64,000 nt of DNA from Candidatus Albibeggiatoa sp. nov. NOAA. Lineage in GTDB: Bacteria > Pseudomonadota > Gammaproteobacteria > Beggiatoales > Beggiatoaceae. The position numbers and the translations under genes are program-made. The notes below the pieces were generated by a model. That model saw only the letters and a program-made list of their open reading frames with translations. It was not told the origin of the DNA and did not search any database. The DNA lies in assembly GCA_025800385.1 (NCBI GenBank), contig JAOXRS010000024.1:1-64000 (forward strand), read 5' to 3'. The stretch's first letter is position 1; each line of letters opens with the position of its first letter. This document shows positions 1-9,208 of this stretch, in pieces.

Positions 1-1
1 G

Positions 2-652
2 CAAGACACGTTAAGAAGCTTAGTTAGTGTGCCTAATATTGACATTGATGTGACTAAATCCCCTATTGCTGGCTTGTATGAAGCAACAATTGGAACGGAA
101 GTGGTTTACGTTAGTGGTGATGGCAAATATTTAATGATTGGTGATATTCGCGACACAAAAACACGTGAAAATATCACAGATCGCAAACGTAACGAATTAC
201 GTGTAAAAACAATGGGTGATGTGCCTGATACAGAAGCTGTTGTTTTCGCACCTAAAGGTGAAACTAAATACACGGTTGATGTGTTCACTGACGTAGATTG
301 CCCTTACTGCGCTAAATTACACCGTGAAGTACCAGAGTTAAACAAAAATGGCGTAAAAGTACGTTACTTAGCATTCCCACGTGCAGGTATGCATTCAAAA
401 ACGTATAACACTATGCAATCTATCTGGTGCGCAGACGACCGTCAGCAAGCAATGACAGATGCGAAAGAAAACAAAACCATTGACACAAAAACATGTGCAA
501 ACCCAATTTCTAAGCAATATCGTTTAGGTCAACAAGTAGGCGTTTCTGGTACACCTGCAATGGTTTTACCTGATGGTGAATTATTACCTGGATACTTACC
601 TGCTAGCAAATTAGTATCTTATTTGAAAGGTGAATTAAACTCATTCCGTTAA
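2..652 (+). CDS. dsbC: Thiol:disulfide interchange protein DsbC, 5' partial
   Basis: Periplasmic disulfide isomerase. The reading frame is open to the left edge, so the true start lies outside the window; the GTG at 29 is inside the N-terminal dimerisation domain and is not the start. Counting from that GTG, the thioredoxin-fold active site CPYC is at residues 91-94 after FTDVD. A second cysteine pair (WC near 133 and TC near 156) matches the structural disulfide of the DsbC family, and GTPAMVLPDG near the C terminus carries the cis-proline loop. The N-terminal part (GLYEATIGTEVVYVSGDG) is the typical DsbC cystatin-like dimerisation region. A hairpin terminator follows. Family assignment is firm; DsbG is less likely because the active site is CPYC. 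Confidence 0.9.
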   Translation, partial: QDTLRSLVSVPNIDIDVTKSPIAGLYEATIGTEVVYVSGDGKYLMIGDIRDTKTRENITDRKRNELRVKTMGDVPDTEAVVFAPKGETKYTVDVFTDVDCPYCAKLHREVPELNKNGVKVRYLAFPRAGMHSKTYNTMQSIWCADDRQQAMTDAKENKTIDTKTCANPISKQYRLGQQVGVSGTPAMVLPDGELLPGYLPASKLVSYLKGELNSFR

Positions 653-697
653 GGTTGAGTCATCGTTCTTGAAAAGCAATTTTTAGGAATGTTGAAG

Positions 698-750
698 AGG
701 AGTTCAAAGCTTGGCTCGCATGAGCAGTACTTTGGACTCCTTTTTATTTT
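698..750 (+). terminator. Rho-independent terminator of dsbC
   Basis: A 12-bp stem (AGGAGTTCAAAG at 698-709 with CTTTGGACTCCT at 730-741, one G-T wobble) is followed by a T-rich run at 741-750. The run overlaps the last codon of the convergent gene. Confidence 0.8.
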
Positions 751-2423
751 TACTCTGTTACAGCTTCAGGTTCTTCTGGAGTTGGAGTGGGTGGAATAGG
801 ATGCAATGTTGCATTTGTCAAAGCAAACTTAAACACCTGTTCTTCTGTGAAATTAATCTGCAACGTCACTTCATAACGTGCAACCACTTCACCTGTTGGC
901 GCGAGTGCATTCACTACGGGCACATAAACCAAACTCGCATCCTGTGCTACAAAACTACACGCATTATTCGGGCTGCCCACAGCCAATTCTTGACCGTTGG
1001 TTAATTCAAAAGACAAGTCATTTACATCGCCATTCCAGCGTAATTGTACAGAATATACTTGACCTGTTGCTAAAGCCACCGTCGGTATATTTAACAATGC
1101 AACAGTTGTCCCTTCTTCATCTGCAGTTTGAAATGTTGCGGCTTCTAAAACCTCTGTATGCAAAAATACGTCAAAGCTTCTGTTTGTATCTTCATCAACT
1201 AAGTTAGTCGCAGGACTGGAGAAAGCCGTAAAGCATTGTTCACTGGCCATACTATTACCTAGTTGAAATGTGGAGAAATTCGCCGCTTCACCACTAGAGG
1301 CAACACTTAACATTTTCCGTTCACCGTTGGAACGATTGACCCGAAAAACATCAACAACCGTATTATCATCACCTTTAATTAAGTTATTGGCCGCTGATTC
1401 ATAATTGATAAATAAACCCGTATCAGAAATAGAAGGCAACACCGCATTAAAATTAGGCTCTCCACCATCACCAAAACTCATACGCGTCAGCTGATTGGTT
1501 GTTAAGTCGTAAAACACAACATCAGAAAATCCATTTGTATCGTTCAAATATAAATTGCTTGCATCGGTATCAAACACAACATGCAAGCCTGAACCTGAAA
1601 TCATCGGTGCATAAGAATGATTATTAGCAGGCGTACCATCATTGGTAACACTGACAATTCGACGTTCACCCGTGTTCAAATCGACAAACACAATATCAGC
1701 TTTATCATTGGTATCGTTTAACACCAAATTACTGGCTAATGATTGAAATGCGATGCGAGAACCATCATTGGAAATACTGGGTTTGTATGAGGCATTATCC
1801 GCTTCTATCCCTGCACTATCAGTACTGATACGAGAGATTTGTGCAGTAGCCACATCATAAAGAAAAATATCCGAAGCGGCATTGGTATCACCCTCAGCTA
1901 AATTAGTTGCAGTCGATTCAAACACAACTCGTTGCCCATCAGCTGACAACATTGGATTAGAACTTGCGCCATCACCAGCTTGAGTAAGATTGGTTAAAAT
2001 AGCTGTGAAGCGATCATATAAAAATACATCAGATACGCCATTCACATCGCCCTCAGACAAATTCGACGCAAACGAGGTAAAGGCCACCATGCGCCCATTA
2101 TCTGAAATTACTGCTTGTGTGGAATCAGCATTGCCCTCACCCAAACTACTGACGCTGATGCGCTGGGTTTGTTTCGCCCATTGATCGTGCACAAAAATAT
2201 CAAATACGTTGTTTCGATCATTTAAATCAATATCATTGGCTAAAGATTGAAAAACGACATAACGCCCATTTTGTGAAATCGCTTGACGGCTCGCAAAACT
2301 GTCTGCATTCGCCTGTAATCCAAAATTTGCTACACTCGCTCGGGTTGTAATGCCATCTGCCCACACAGAGCTAGAAGCCAAACAACTTAGAAGTAACGTG
2401 AAAAATCGTTTTTTATTCATCAT
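750..2423 (-). CDS. Secreted PD40/TolB-like beta-propeller protein
   Basis: A 557-residue exported protein. It begins with a clear signal peptide (MMNKKRFFTLLLSCLASSSVWA). It then has about seven repeats of roughly 55 residues, each with an N/D-G-R-x-V-x-F-x-S block followed by DxNxxxDIFxxD and T-x-x-x-x-R-x-S, the signature of PD40 (TolB-type WD40-like) beta-propellers. The C-terminal 130 residues form a separate beta-rich region ending in a Pro/Glu-rich tail. It is not TolB itself: there is no pal or tolA context and the N-terminal TolB domain is missing. The role is unknown; binding of a periplasmic or surface partner is a guess from the fold. It is divergent from the LysR gene and its stop codon lies in the dsbC terminator. 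Confidence 0.75.
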   Translation of the reverse strand: MMNKKRFFTLLLSCLASSSVWADGITTRASVANFGLQANADSFASRQAISQNGRYVVFQSLANDIDLNDRNNVFDIFVHDQWAKQTQRISVSSLGEGNADSTQAVISDNGRMVAFTSFASNLSEGDVNGVSDVFLYDRFTAILTNLTQAGDGASSNPMLSADGQRVVFESTATNLAEGDTNAASDIFLYDVATAQISRISTDSAGIEADNASYKPSISNDGSRIAFQSLASNLVLNDTNDKADIVFVDLNTGERRIVSVTNDGTPANNHSYAPMISGSGLHVVFDTDASNLYLNDTNGFSDVVFYDLTTNQLTRMSFGDGGEPNFNAVLPSISDTGLFINYESAANNLIKGDDNTVVDVFRVNRSNGERKMLSVASSGEAANFSTFQLGNSMASEQCFTAFSSPATNLVDEDTNRSFDVFLHTEVLEAATFQTADEEGTTVALLNIPTVALATGQVYSVQLRWNGDVNDLSFELTNGQELAVGSPNNACSFVAQDASLVYVPVVNALAPTGEVVARYEVTLQINFTEEQVFKFALTNATLHPIPPTPTPEEPEAVTE

Positions 2424-2508
2424 TTTCTACACTTAATGTCATTGTTTTTAGTTATTGTAACAGCTTTATTTTAGAGCTGGGCGATTTGAAAAACCAAAGG
2501 TATCAGTT

Positions 2509-3393
2509 ATGGATTTAAATGCAGTTGTGATCTTTAACAAGGTTGTCGAATGCCAAAGTTTTACTGAAGCTGCCCGCCAATTATCGCTACCTAAATCCAC
2601 CGTAAGCCGCAAAATCAGTGAGCTAGAAGACCATTTAGGCGCACGGTTATTACAACGCACCACACGCAAAATCACTTTAACTGAACTTGGGGCTGAATAT
2701 TATGCAAATACCGCCAGCATTAGCCACCAACTTGATGATGCAGCAAGAGTGTTACGAGATGGGCAATTAAAACCTTCTGGTCGTTTACGTGTGACTGCAC
2801 CTGTGGAAATGCAATCAGGGATGTTTTTAAATGCGATTTTTGAATATATGGAACAATACCCCGATGTCAATGTGGATTTGGAACTCAGTTCGCGTTACAT
2901 TGATTTGGTTCAAGAAGGGTTTGATTTAGCCATTCGAGGCGGAAAATTAGATGATTCCAGCTTAGTTGCAATACGGTTTATTAGTGAATCTTTCAATTTA
3001 TATGCTCACAAAGATTATTTTAAAGATCGCCCGCTACCTCAGCATCCCAGTGAGTTAAAAGATGAAAAGTTTGTTCTATATCAATATTTTGATTTTAAAG
3101 GATATTTGTTACTTACTAATGGAGAGCAACGCATTGAATTGCCCGTACAATCCCAGCTTCAAGTAAACAGTCATTTGGTCATGCTGCAGTATATTGCTCA
3201 ACACAAAGCGATTGGCAGCTTTCCACAATCTACATTTAAGGAAAACCCGCAAGCTGATGAATTTATTTGTATATTACCTGAGTGGGAAATAGGCGAGAGT
3301 CTTGGTTTATATTTTGTTTATCCTTCCAACCGACATGTAACAGCGAAAATGCGCAGTTTCATTGATTTTTTAAAAGCTAAAATCATCGTTTAA
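2509..3393 (+). CDS. LysR-family transcriptional regulator
   Basis: A 294-residue LysR-type regulator. The N-terminal winged helix-turn-helix spans about residues 5-62 (FTEAARQLSLPKSTVSRKIS, then LGARLLQRTTRKITLTELG). It is followed by the helical linker and a LysR substrate-binding domain (about 90-290) in which the effector is not evident. It lies 93 bp upstream of the cytochrome b561 and yceI genes on the same strand and divergent from the PD40 gene. An imperfect dyad TTGTT-N10-AACAA at 3394-3413, directly after its stop, resembles a LysR T-N11-A box and could mark control of the cytochrome/yceI pair. That target is an inference. Confidence 0.85.
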   Translation: MDLNAVVIFNKVVECQSFTEAARQLSLPKSTVSRKISELEDHLGARLLQRTTRKITLTELGAEYYANTASISHQLDDAARVLRDGQLKPSGRLRVTAPVEMQSGMFLNAIFEYMEQYPDVNVDLELSSRYIDLVQEGFDLAIRGGKLDDSSLVAIRFISESFNLYAHKDYFKDRPLPQHPSELKDEKFVLYQYFDFKGYLLLTNGEQRIELPVQSQLQVNSHLVMLQYIAQHKAIGSFPQSTFKENPQADEFICILPEWEIGESLGLYFVYPSNRHVTAKMRSFIDFLKAKIIV

Positions 3394-3495
3394 TTGTTCC
3401 ATATTTAAAACAATAAAATCTAAAAAATGGGGCTAATCAGTCTCATTCATATCCATTATTCTGTATCTCAAGTTGATTGATACGGGATGCGCACC

Positions 3496-4038
3496 ATGCT
3501 GAAAAATACTCAAGAACACTGGGGATTAGTGAGTAAAGCTTTTCATTGGCTTACCGCGCTTATCATTATCAGTTTGTTTGGTTTAGGGTTGTGGATGGTG
3601 GAATTGTCCTACTACGATCCTTGGTATAGAAAAGCCCCTGATTTACACAAAAGCTTGGGCATTATTGTCATCAGTCTGATGTTATTACGGTTAATTTGGC
3701 GAGTTATTAATCCAACACCAAAATCTTTGGCAACCCATCAAACTTGGGAACGCTACTTAGCTCACACGGTTCATATCATTTTATATTTATTAGTGTTTTC
3801 AATTGGCATCACGGGCTATTTGATTTCAACAGCTGATGGCCGAGCAATTGAGGTTTTCAACATCATTTCTATCCCATCTTTAGGCATGTTTATCGAGCGG
3901 CAAGAAGATATTGCAGGCTGGGTGCATTGGGTATTGGCTTGGACATTAATCACATTTGTTGGCTTACATCTTATCGGTGCATTGAAGCATCATTTTATCG
4001 ACAAAGACGCGACTTTAGTACGCATGTTACATAAATAA
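3496..4038 (+). CDS. Cytochrome b561 family protein
   Basis: Small integral-membrane di-haem cytochrome b of the bacterial b561 (CybB) type, about 180 residues with four predicted membrane segments: FHWLTALIIISLFGLGLWMV, LGIIVISLMLLRLIW, VHIILYLLVFSIGITGYLI and WVHWVLAWTLITFVGLHLIGAL. Conserved histidines in FHWLT, LHKSLG, VHIIL and LHLIGALKHH fit haem ligands. Electron shuttling between quinones and an acceptor is the expected activity. I prefer ATG 3496, which has GGGA about 8 bases upstream, over ATG 3487, which would sit directly on that GGGA. The yceI gene begins 17 bases after the stop, a common pairing. Confidence 0.85.
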   Translation: MLKNTQEHWGLVSKAFHWLTALIIISLFGLGLWMVELSYYDPWYRKAPDLHKSLGIIVISLMLLRLIWRVINPTPKSLATHQTWERYLAHTVHIILYLLVFSIGITGYLISTADGRAIEVFNIISIPSLGMFIERQEDIAGWVHWVLAWTLITFVGLHLIGALKHHFIDKDATLVRMLHK

Positions 4039-4055
4039 ATTTGAGGAATAACAAA

Positions 4056-4631
4056 ATGAAATTATTTAAACAACTTGGTTTGGCTGCTTTTTTAACCACC
4101 GCTGCATTTACAAACAGTTTTGCTGCAGATTATGTAATTGATACAGAAGGCGCGCACGCTTCGATTAATTTTGAAATCCCCCATTTAGGCTATAGCATGT
4201 TATTGGGTCGGTTTAACCATTTTTCTGGTGAGTTTTCTTATGATGAGAAAGCTCCTGAAAAAGCCAGTATTGAAGTTGAAATTGATACAACCAGTTTAGA
4301 TTCCAATCATGCAGAGCGCGATAAGCACCTTAAAGCTAAAGATTTTTTATATGTGTCTAAATATCCAAAATCGACATTCATCAGCAAAAGTTTTGAACCC
4401 AGTGAAAATGGTGGCGTATTAAAAGGTGATTTAACTCTGAAAGGCGTGACCAAGCCGATTGAAATCGCGGTGACAAACATTGGTGCAGGTGATGATCCTT
4501 GGGGTGGTTATCGTCGCGGTTTTTCTGGTGAAACCCAGTTAACGTTGAAAGATTTTAATATTGATGTTGATTTAGGGGCAGCATCACGAGCAGTGACTTT
4601 AAAATTACATGTTGAAGGGATTAGAAAGTAA
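4056..4631 (+). CDS. YceI family periplasmic lipid/isoprenoid-binding protein
   Basis: A 191-residue exported protein of the YceI-like lipocalin-fold family. The start at ATG 4056 is chosen over the in-frame TTG at 4041 because GAGGA at 4043-4047 is spaced correctly for it and the signal peptide (MKLFKQLGLAAFLTTAAFTNSFAA) then begins cleanly. Family signatures visible are YVIDTEGAHASINFEI near the N terminus, IEVEIDTTSLDS, KHLKAKDFL, KYPKSTF, GDLTLKGVTKPI and the GGYRRGFSG block. Members bind polyisoprenoid or related amphiphiles in a hydrophobic barrel. The pairing with cytochrome b561 suggests a quinone-related or oxidative role, which is inference. Confidence 0.88.
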   Translation: MKLFKQLGLAAFLTTAAFTNSFAADYVIDTEGAHASINFEIPHLGYSMLLGRFNHFSGEFSYDEKAPEKASIEVEIDTTSLDSNHAERDKHLKAKDFLYVSKYPKSTFISKSFEPSENGGVLKGDLTLKGVTKPIEIAVTNIGAGDDPWGGYRRGFSGETQLTLKDFNIDVDLGAASRAVTLKLHVEGIRK

Positions 4632-4639
4632 ATAATAGA

Positions 4640-4690
4640 TTGGGGTTTGCTGTATTTGGCGAGGAGTCACAAACCCCAACGCTTGTTTTA
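4640..4690 (+). terminator. Probable terminator after yceI
   Basis: A perfect 10-bp inverted repeat (TTGGGGTTTG at 4640-4649, CAAACCCCAA at 4670-4679) with a 20-base loop, followed by CGCTTGTTTTA. The T-run is interrupted, so termination efficiency is uncertain. Confidence 0.6.
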
Positions 4691-4742
4691 ATCAAAGTCA
4701 GTATTATCTTTAAATATAACCATTCCACTCCAAGATACCGCA

Positions 4743-5552
4743 ATGAATCCAAATGCTCGCATTTTATATATTCCGCATGGTGGAGGCCCTTTACCTTTAT
4801 TAGAAATGGGCAGAAAGTCGCATCAGGCCATGATTGATTTTTTGCAACAAATAGGTAGAGAGTTAAAAAAACCGCAAGCTATTTTAGTGATTAGTGCTCA
4901 CTGGGAAGCAGATTTACCAACCATTATTAGTAGTGAAAAACCGAGTTTACTTTATGATTACTATGGCTTTACACCTGAGTCATACAATATTACCTATCCC
5001 GCAGCAGGTCACCCTGAACTCGCATCGCAAGTACATCACTTGTTAAAAGCTCACAATATTGAATCTAAATTAGATGCACATCGCCAATTCGATCATGGTT
5101 TATTTATCCCGTTAAAACTGATGTATCCTGATGCGGATATTCCTTGTATTCAATTATCACTTGTCGCAGGTTTAGACCCAAAACAACATATTGAAATCGG
5201 CAAAGCCTTGACTGCATTACAAGATGAAGATGTTTTAATCATTGGTTCAGGGTTTTCATTTCACAACATTCATGCATTGATGGATACGCAATACTCTGAA
5301 GTGATTAATGAACAAAATGAAGCTTTCCACAACTGGTTAATTGATGTATGTACTAATAGTGATTTATCTGAAGTTGAAAGAGAGCAAAAACTCATTGAAT
5401 GGGATGCTGCGCCTTTTGCACATATTTGTCATCCTAGAGAGGAGCATTTAATGCCTTTGCATGTGTGTTCAGGTTTATCAAAAAATAAGGCGGCTCAGTT
5501 AATCTTTGATGCAGATATTTCAGGTAAGAGAACCTGTGCTTTTGCTTGGTAA
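4743..5552 (+). CDS. DODA-type class III extradiol ring-cleavage dioxygenase (YgiD-like)
   Basis: A 269-residue member of the LigB/DODA superfamily, closest in layout to the 4,5-DOPA extradiol dioxygenase-like proteins (E. coli YgiD). The expected metal and active-site histidines are visible: IPHGGGP at residues 10-16, ISAHWE near 58, DHGLFIPL near 120 and GSGFSFHN near 176. The start is the first ATG, placed after the yceI terminator. The physiological substrate in bacteria without betalain chemistry is unknown. There are no aromatic-degradation genes beside it, so it is probably a stand-alone enzyme. Confidence 0.82.
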   Translation: MNPNARILYIPHGGGPLPLLEMGRKSHQAMIDFLQQIGRELKKPQAILVISAHWEADLPTIISSEKPSLLYDYYGFTPESYNITYPAAGHPELASQVHHLLKAHNIESKLDAHRQFDHGLFIPLKLMYPDADIPCIQLSLVAGLDPKQHIEIGKALTALQDEDVLIIGSGFSFHNIHALMDTQYSEVINEQNEAFHNWLIDVCTNSDLSEVEREQKLIEWDAAPFAHICHPREEHLMPLHVCSGLSKNKAAQLIFDADISGKRTCAFAW

Positions 5553-5685
5553 GTTTCTTACAACATAAATTGGCATCTTCATTTCTCTAAAATGCTATTA
5601 GTCATTGCGCTGTGAATCTTTGCTTGAAACAGAAGAATAGATAATAATGTGAATGAGTTTCACTTCGATAAAAAAGGCGAAGTAG

Positions 5686-6666
5686 ATGATGCACGACAAG
5701 CAGATTTCTAAAATATCTTTAGGCTTTTTTCCAACGCCCATTATTGAGCTATCCAATTTAAGCCGTGTTCTGGGTGGCGCGCAGATTTTCATGAAACGTG
5801 ATGATCTAACAGGTCTAGCATTAGGCGGCAATAAAACCCGCAAATTAGAATATATTCTCAGCGATGCCATTGCCCAAGGTTGTGACACTATCATTACTGC
5901 AGGCGCGGCTCAATCCAACCATTGTCGCCAAACCGTGGCGGCGGCCGCAAAATTAGGGCTTGAATGTCATTTAATTTTAGGTGGCTCTGAACCAGATGCT
6001 GTCACGGGCAATTTACTATTAGATAAAGTCATGGGTTGCCATATTCATTGGGCGGGTGAACATCGCAAAGGTGAAGATATTCCCGAGCTTTATGAACAGC
6101 TGCAGTTAGCAGGTAAAAAACCATATATCGTGCCTTACGGTGGTTCAAATGAATTAGGTGCAATTTCCTTTGTTGAGGCTACGCGTGAACTGGTTAGCCA
6201 AGATCGCAGTTTTACCCATATCGTGTTTGCGTCTAGCTCGGGGGGCACTCATGCAGGTTTAATGTTGGGAAAAGAGATATTTAAGCAATCTTATCAAGTC
6301 ATCGGAATTAATATTGATAAAGGTGAGATCGATAATATGCCATTTTGCCAGCACATTGTCTCGCTTGCTAATCGAACTGCTCGTTTATTACGACTTAGCC
6401 ACGAATTGACTGCGGCTGATCTGATTTTAGAAGATGAATATATTGGTGAAGGCTATGGCATTGTCAGTGAACTGGAACGAGAAGCCATTACACTTACTGC
6501 ACAAACTGAAGGTATTTTGCTCGATCCCGTTTATACAGGCAGAGCAATGGGTGGGCTAATAGACATGATTCGCTCACAGCACATCACAAAAGAGGATAAA
6601 GTGTTATTTTGGCACACAGGCGGTGCACCTGCATTATTTGCATATTCTCAAGATTTAGCACTATAA
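5686..6666 (+). CDS. dcyD: D-cysteine desulfhydrase family PLP enzyme
   Basis: A 326-residue PLP-dependent enzyme of the D-cysteine desulfhydrase / ACC deaminase family. The lysine for the Schiff base lies in LGGNKTRKLEYI (near residue 50), AAQSNHCRQTVAAAAKLG is the following conserved helix, and the SSGGTHAGL loop near residue 184 should hold the PLP phosphate. YGGSNELG and LDPVYTGRAMGGL are also typical. The expected reaction is D-cysteine to pyruvate, sulfide and ammonia. L-cysteate sulfo-lyase (CuyA) and ACC deaminase are close relatives that cannot be excluded by eye. Start at ATG 5686, with AAGGCGAAG upstream. Confidence 0.78.
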   Translation: MMHDKQISKISLGFFPTPIIELSNLSRVLGGAQIFMKRDDLTGLALGGNKTRKLEYILSDAIAQGCDTIITAGAAQSNHCRQTVAAAAKLGLECHLILGGSEPDAVTGNLLLDKVMGCHIHWAGEHRKGEDIPELYEQLQLAGKKPYIVPYGGSNELGAISFVEATRELVSQDRSFTHIVFASSSGGTHAGLMLGKEIFKQSYQVIGINIDKGEIDNMPFCQHIVSLANRTARLLRLSHELTAADLILEDEYIGEGYGIVSELEREAITLTAQTEGILLDPVYTGRAMGGLIDMIRSQHITKEDKVLFWHTGGAPALFAYSQDLAL

Positions 6667-6792
6667 GTTTCCTCACATCAACCAATTGAAAGCAGTCAAT
6701 ATCGTGACTAATGCCTATTGAAATATCGTATTTAGATCAAATTAATATTTTTCTGATGCAAATTTAAGATGGTATATAAATCAAAAACCCTC

Positions 6793-6821
6793 TTGACCTC
6801 TAAACTCAAGCTTGTTATGTT
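6793..6821 (+). promoter_or_regulatory. Probable sigma-70 promoter of ilvIH
   Basis: TTGACC at 6793-6798 and TATGTT at 6816-6821 are separated by 17 bases, about 90 bp upstream of the ilvI start. The leader between them and the gene has a strong GAGGAGG at 6893-6899. I see no leader peptide rich in branched-chain codons, so classical attenuation is not evident. Confidence 0.5.
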
Positions 6822-6911
6822 TGTTCACTTGCTTTTTATTTTTACACATAACTTAGAACACGTTTAATTTACTACAAATTCTAGTGATTTACGAGGAGGC
6901 CTATCTAAATC

Positions 6912-8636
6912 ATGGCCAATAAAGAAGTTTTAACGGGTGCAGAAATCCTAATACGTTGCCTAGAAGCAGAAAATACTGAATTTATTTTTGGCTATCCGGG
7001 TGGTTCGGTGTTGCATATTTATGATGCACTTTTCAAGCAAAATAAAATACAACATATTCTGGTGAGACACGAGCAAGCCGCTTTACATGCTGCTGACGGC
7101 TATGCGCGTTCTACAGGCAAAGCAGGTGTGGTGTTCGTGACCTCAGGCCCCGGTGCGACAAATGCTGTGACAGGGATTGCGACTGCTTACTTAGACTCTA
7201 TACCTATGGTGGTTATCAGTGGTCAAGTACCGACTTCGCTTATTGGTAATGATGCGTTCCAAGAAGTAGACACAATTGGGATTACGCGCCCTTGCGTGAA
7301 ACATAATTTCTTGGTTAACGATGTCAAAGAATTGGCCTCTACAATCAAAAAGGCGTTTCATATTGCGACAACAGGTCGCCCTGGCCCTGTATTGGTTGAT
7401 ATTCCTAAAGACATCACAGCACATACAACGATGTTTGAATATCCACATACAATTGACATGCGTTCTTATAAGCCTGTGGTTTCTGGTCATCCGGGACAAA
7501 TCCGTAAAGCGGCAGACTTAATTTTATCAGCCAAACGTCCTGTGATTTATACAGGTGGTGGTGTTGTTTTAGGTAACGCATCAGAAGAGTTGGTCGAGTT
7601 CACACGCTTAGTCGGTTATCCAATTACGCAAACTTTGATGGGCTTAGGTTCATACCCTGCGACTGATGCACAATTCATTGGCATGTTAGGGATGCACGGT
7701 ACATATGAAGCCAACATGGCCATGCACGAATGTGATGTGTTAATTGCAATTGGTGCGCGTTTCGATGATCGTGTGACGGGTGAATTAGAAAAATTCTGTC
7801 CTTATGCGCAAATCGTTCATATCGACATTGATCCATCTTCGATTTCGAAAAACGTTAAGGTTGATATTCCTATCGTTGGCGCGGTTGACAGCGTATTGCA
7901 AGAAATGACTAAAACCATTCGTGAATCAGGCCAGCAACCAGACTCTGACGCATTGGCGAACTGGTGGGCGAAAATTGACGCATGGCGTTCAAACAACTGC
8001 TTGAAATATGACCGTGATAGCGTTTTGATTAAACCACAATTCGTTATTGAAAAATTATGGGAAGTCACGAAAGGTGATGCTTACATTACATCTGACGTAG
8101 GTCAGCACCAAATGTTTGCGGCACAATTCTATAAATTCGACAAGCCAAGACGTTGGATTAACTCTGGCGGTTTAGGCACAATGGGCTTTGGTTTACCTGC
8201 GGCAATCGGTACAAAATTGGCGTTTCCTAATGAAGAAGTCGCTTGTATTACAGGTGAGGCCAGTATCCAAATGTGTATTCAAGAATTATCAACGTGTAAG
8301 CAATTTGACTTACCGATTAAAGTCATTAACTTGAATAACCGTTACATGGGTATGGTTCGTCAATGGCAAGAAATGTTCTATGACAGCCGTTATTCTCATT
8401 CCTATATGGATGCATTGCCTGACTTCATGAAGTTAGCAGAAAGCTATGGTCATGTCGGTATGCAAATTGAGAAACCAGAAGACGTTGAAGGTGCATTGCG
8501 TGAAGCGATGGCGATGAAAGATCGTTTAGTATTCATGGACTTCTTAACCGATCAAACTGAAAACGTTTATCCAATGGTAGCAGCAGGTAAAGGGCAGCAT
8601 GAAATGGTGTTAGCCCCAGAGAAGGAGACAGCCTAA
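6912..8636 (+). CDS. ilvI: Acetolactate synthase large (catalytic) subunit
   Basis: Catalytic subunit of acetohydroxyacid synthase: ThDP-dependent condensation of two pyruvates, or pyruvate plus 2-oxobutyrate, the first common step of valine, leucine and isoleucine synthesis. At 574 residues it is of normal length. The N-terminal ThDP domain has GYPGGSVLHIYDAL, the catalytic glutamate region RHEQAALHAADGYAR and TSGPGATNAVTGI. The middle FAD domain has GRPGPVLVDIPKD and IGARFDDRVTG. The C-terminal ThDP domain has SDVGQHQMFAAQFY and GLGTMGFGLPAAIG, then GEASIQM, where family members usually have GDGSFQM. It overlaps ilvH by one base (TAATG), indicating translational coupling. Whether to call it ilvI or ilvB is a naming choice. 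Confidence 0.95.
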   Translation: MANKEVLTGAEILIRCLEAENTEFIFGYPGGSVLHIYDALFKQNKIQHILVRHEQAALHAADGYARSTGKAGVVFVTSGPGATNAVTGIATAYLDSIPMVVISGQVPTSLIGNDAFQEVDTIGITRPCVKHNFLVNDVKELASTIKKAFHIATTGRPGPVLVDIPKDITAHTTMFEYPHTIDMRSYKPVVSGHPGQIRKAADLILSAKRPVIYTGGGVVLGNASEELVEFTRLVGYPITQTLMGLGSYPATDAQFIGMLGMHGTYEANMAMHECDVLIAIGARFDDRVTGELEKFCPYAQIVHIDIDPSSISKNVKVDIPIVGAVDSVLQEMTKTIRESGQQPDSDALANWWAKIDAWRSNNCLKYDRDSVLIKPQFVIEKLWEVTKGDAYITSDVGQHQMFAAQFYKFDKPRRWINSGGLGTMGFGLPAAIGTKLAFPNEEVACITGEASIQMCIQELSTCKQFDLPIKVINLNNRYMGMVRQWQEMFYDSRYSHSYMDALPDFMKLAESYGHVGMQIEKPEDVEGALREAMAMKDRLVFMDFLTDQTENVYPMVAAGKGQHEMVLAPEKETA

Positions 8637-9130
8637 TGCGACACACGATTTCGATCTTAATGGAAAATGAAGCGGGTGCACTGTCTCGTGTATCAGGCTT
8701 ATTCTCAGCGCGTGGCTATAACATTGAGTCATTGACTGTTGCAGCAACTGAAGACCCTTCGTTATCACGTATGACATTGGTAACCAGCGGCCCTGAGATG
8801 GTGATTGAGCAAATCACTAAGCAATTGAACAAGTTAGTTGACGTAGTACGTTTGATTGATTTAACAGAAGGTTTGCATATCGAGCGTGAATTGTTATTGC
8901 TCAAAATCAAAGCAGCTACCAGCACTCAACGTGAAGAAACTAAACGTTTAACAGACATTTTTGGCGGTCGGATTTTAGATGTCGCCGACTCTAATTATGT
9001 TGTTGAGTTAACAGGTAAAGGCGAAAAGATTGATGCGTATTTGAAAGCCTTAGAACCTTCTTGGATTGTTGAAGTTGTGCGCTCTGGTGTCTCTGGCATC
9101 GGACGTGGCAATAAGAGTTTACAGCTCTAA
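8636..9130 (+). CDS. ilvH: Acetolactate synthase small (regulatory) subunit
   Basis: A 164-residue regulatory subunit of acetohydroxyacid synthase. The N-terminal ACT domain (residues 1-75) begins RHTISILMENEAGALSRVSGLFSARGYNIESL, where the glycine and asparagine in this region form the valine-feedback site in the E. coli enzyme. A second ACT-like half ends with EVVRSGVSGIGRG. It starts on the last base of the ilvI stop and is closed by a strong hairpin, so the two genes form a complete bicistronic operon. Confidence 0.95.
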   Translation: MRHTISILMENEAGALSRVSGLFSARGYNIESLTVAATEDPSLSRMTLVTSGPEMVIEQITKQLNKLVDVVRLIDLTEGLHIERELLLLKIKAATSTQREETKRLTDIFGGRILDVADSNYVVELTGKGEKIDAYLKALEPSWIVEVVRSGVSGIGRGNKSLQL

Positions 9131-9147
9131 TTAGTTGTACATGTCGA

Positions 9148-9187
9148 GACTGGTCATCTTTTTAAAGGTGGCTAGTCTTCTCCTCTC
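9148..9187 (+). terminator. Terminator of ilvIH
   Basis: Arms at 9148-9161 and 9164-9177 pair along all 14 positions (three G-T wobbles). They are followed by the pyrimidine-rich TTCTCCTCTC rather than a clean T-run. Confidence 0.7.
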
Positions 9188-9208
9188 ATCCCAAATGCTA
9201 GTTTAGAC

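Noticed and set aside
711..1207. Two plus-strand ORFs opposite the PD40 protein
   Set aside because: Composition is Cys/His/Leu-rich and unlike a protein. The antisense frame has a signal peptide and propeller repeats.
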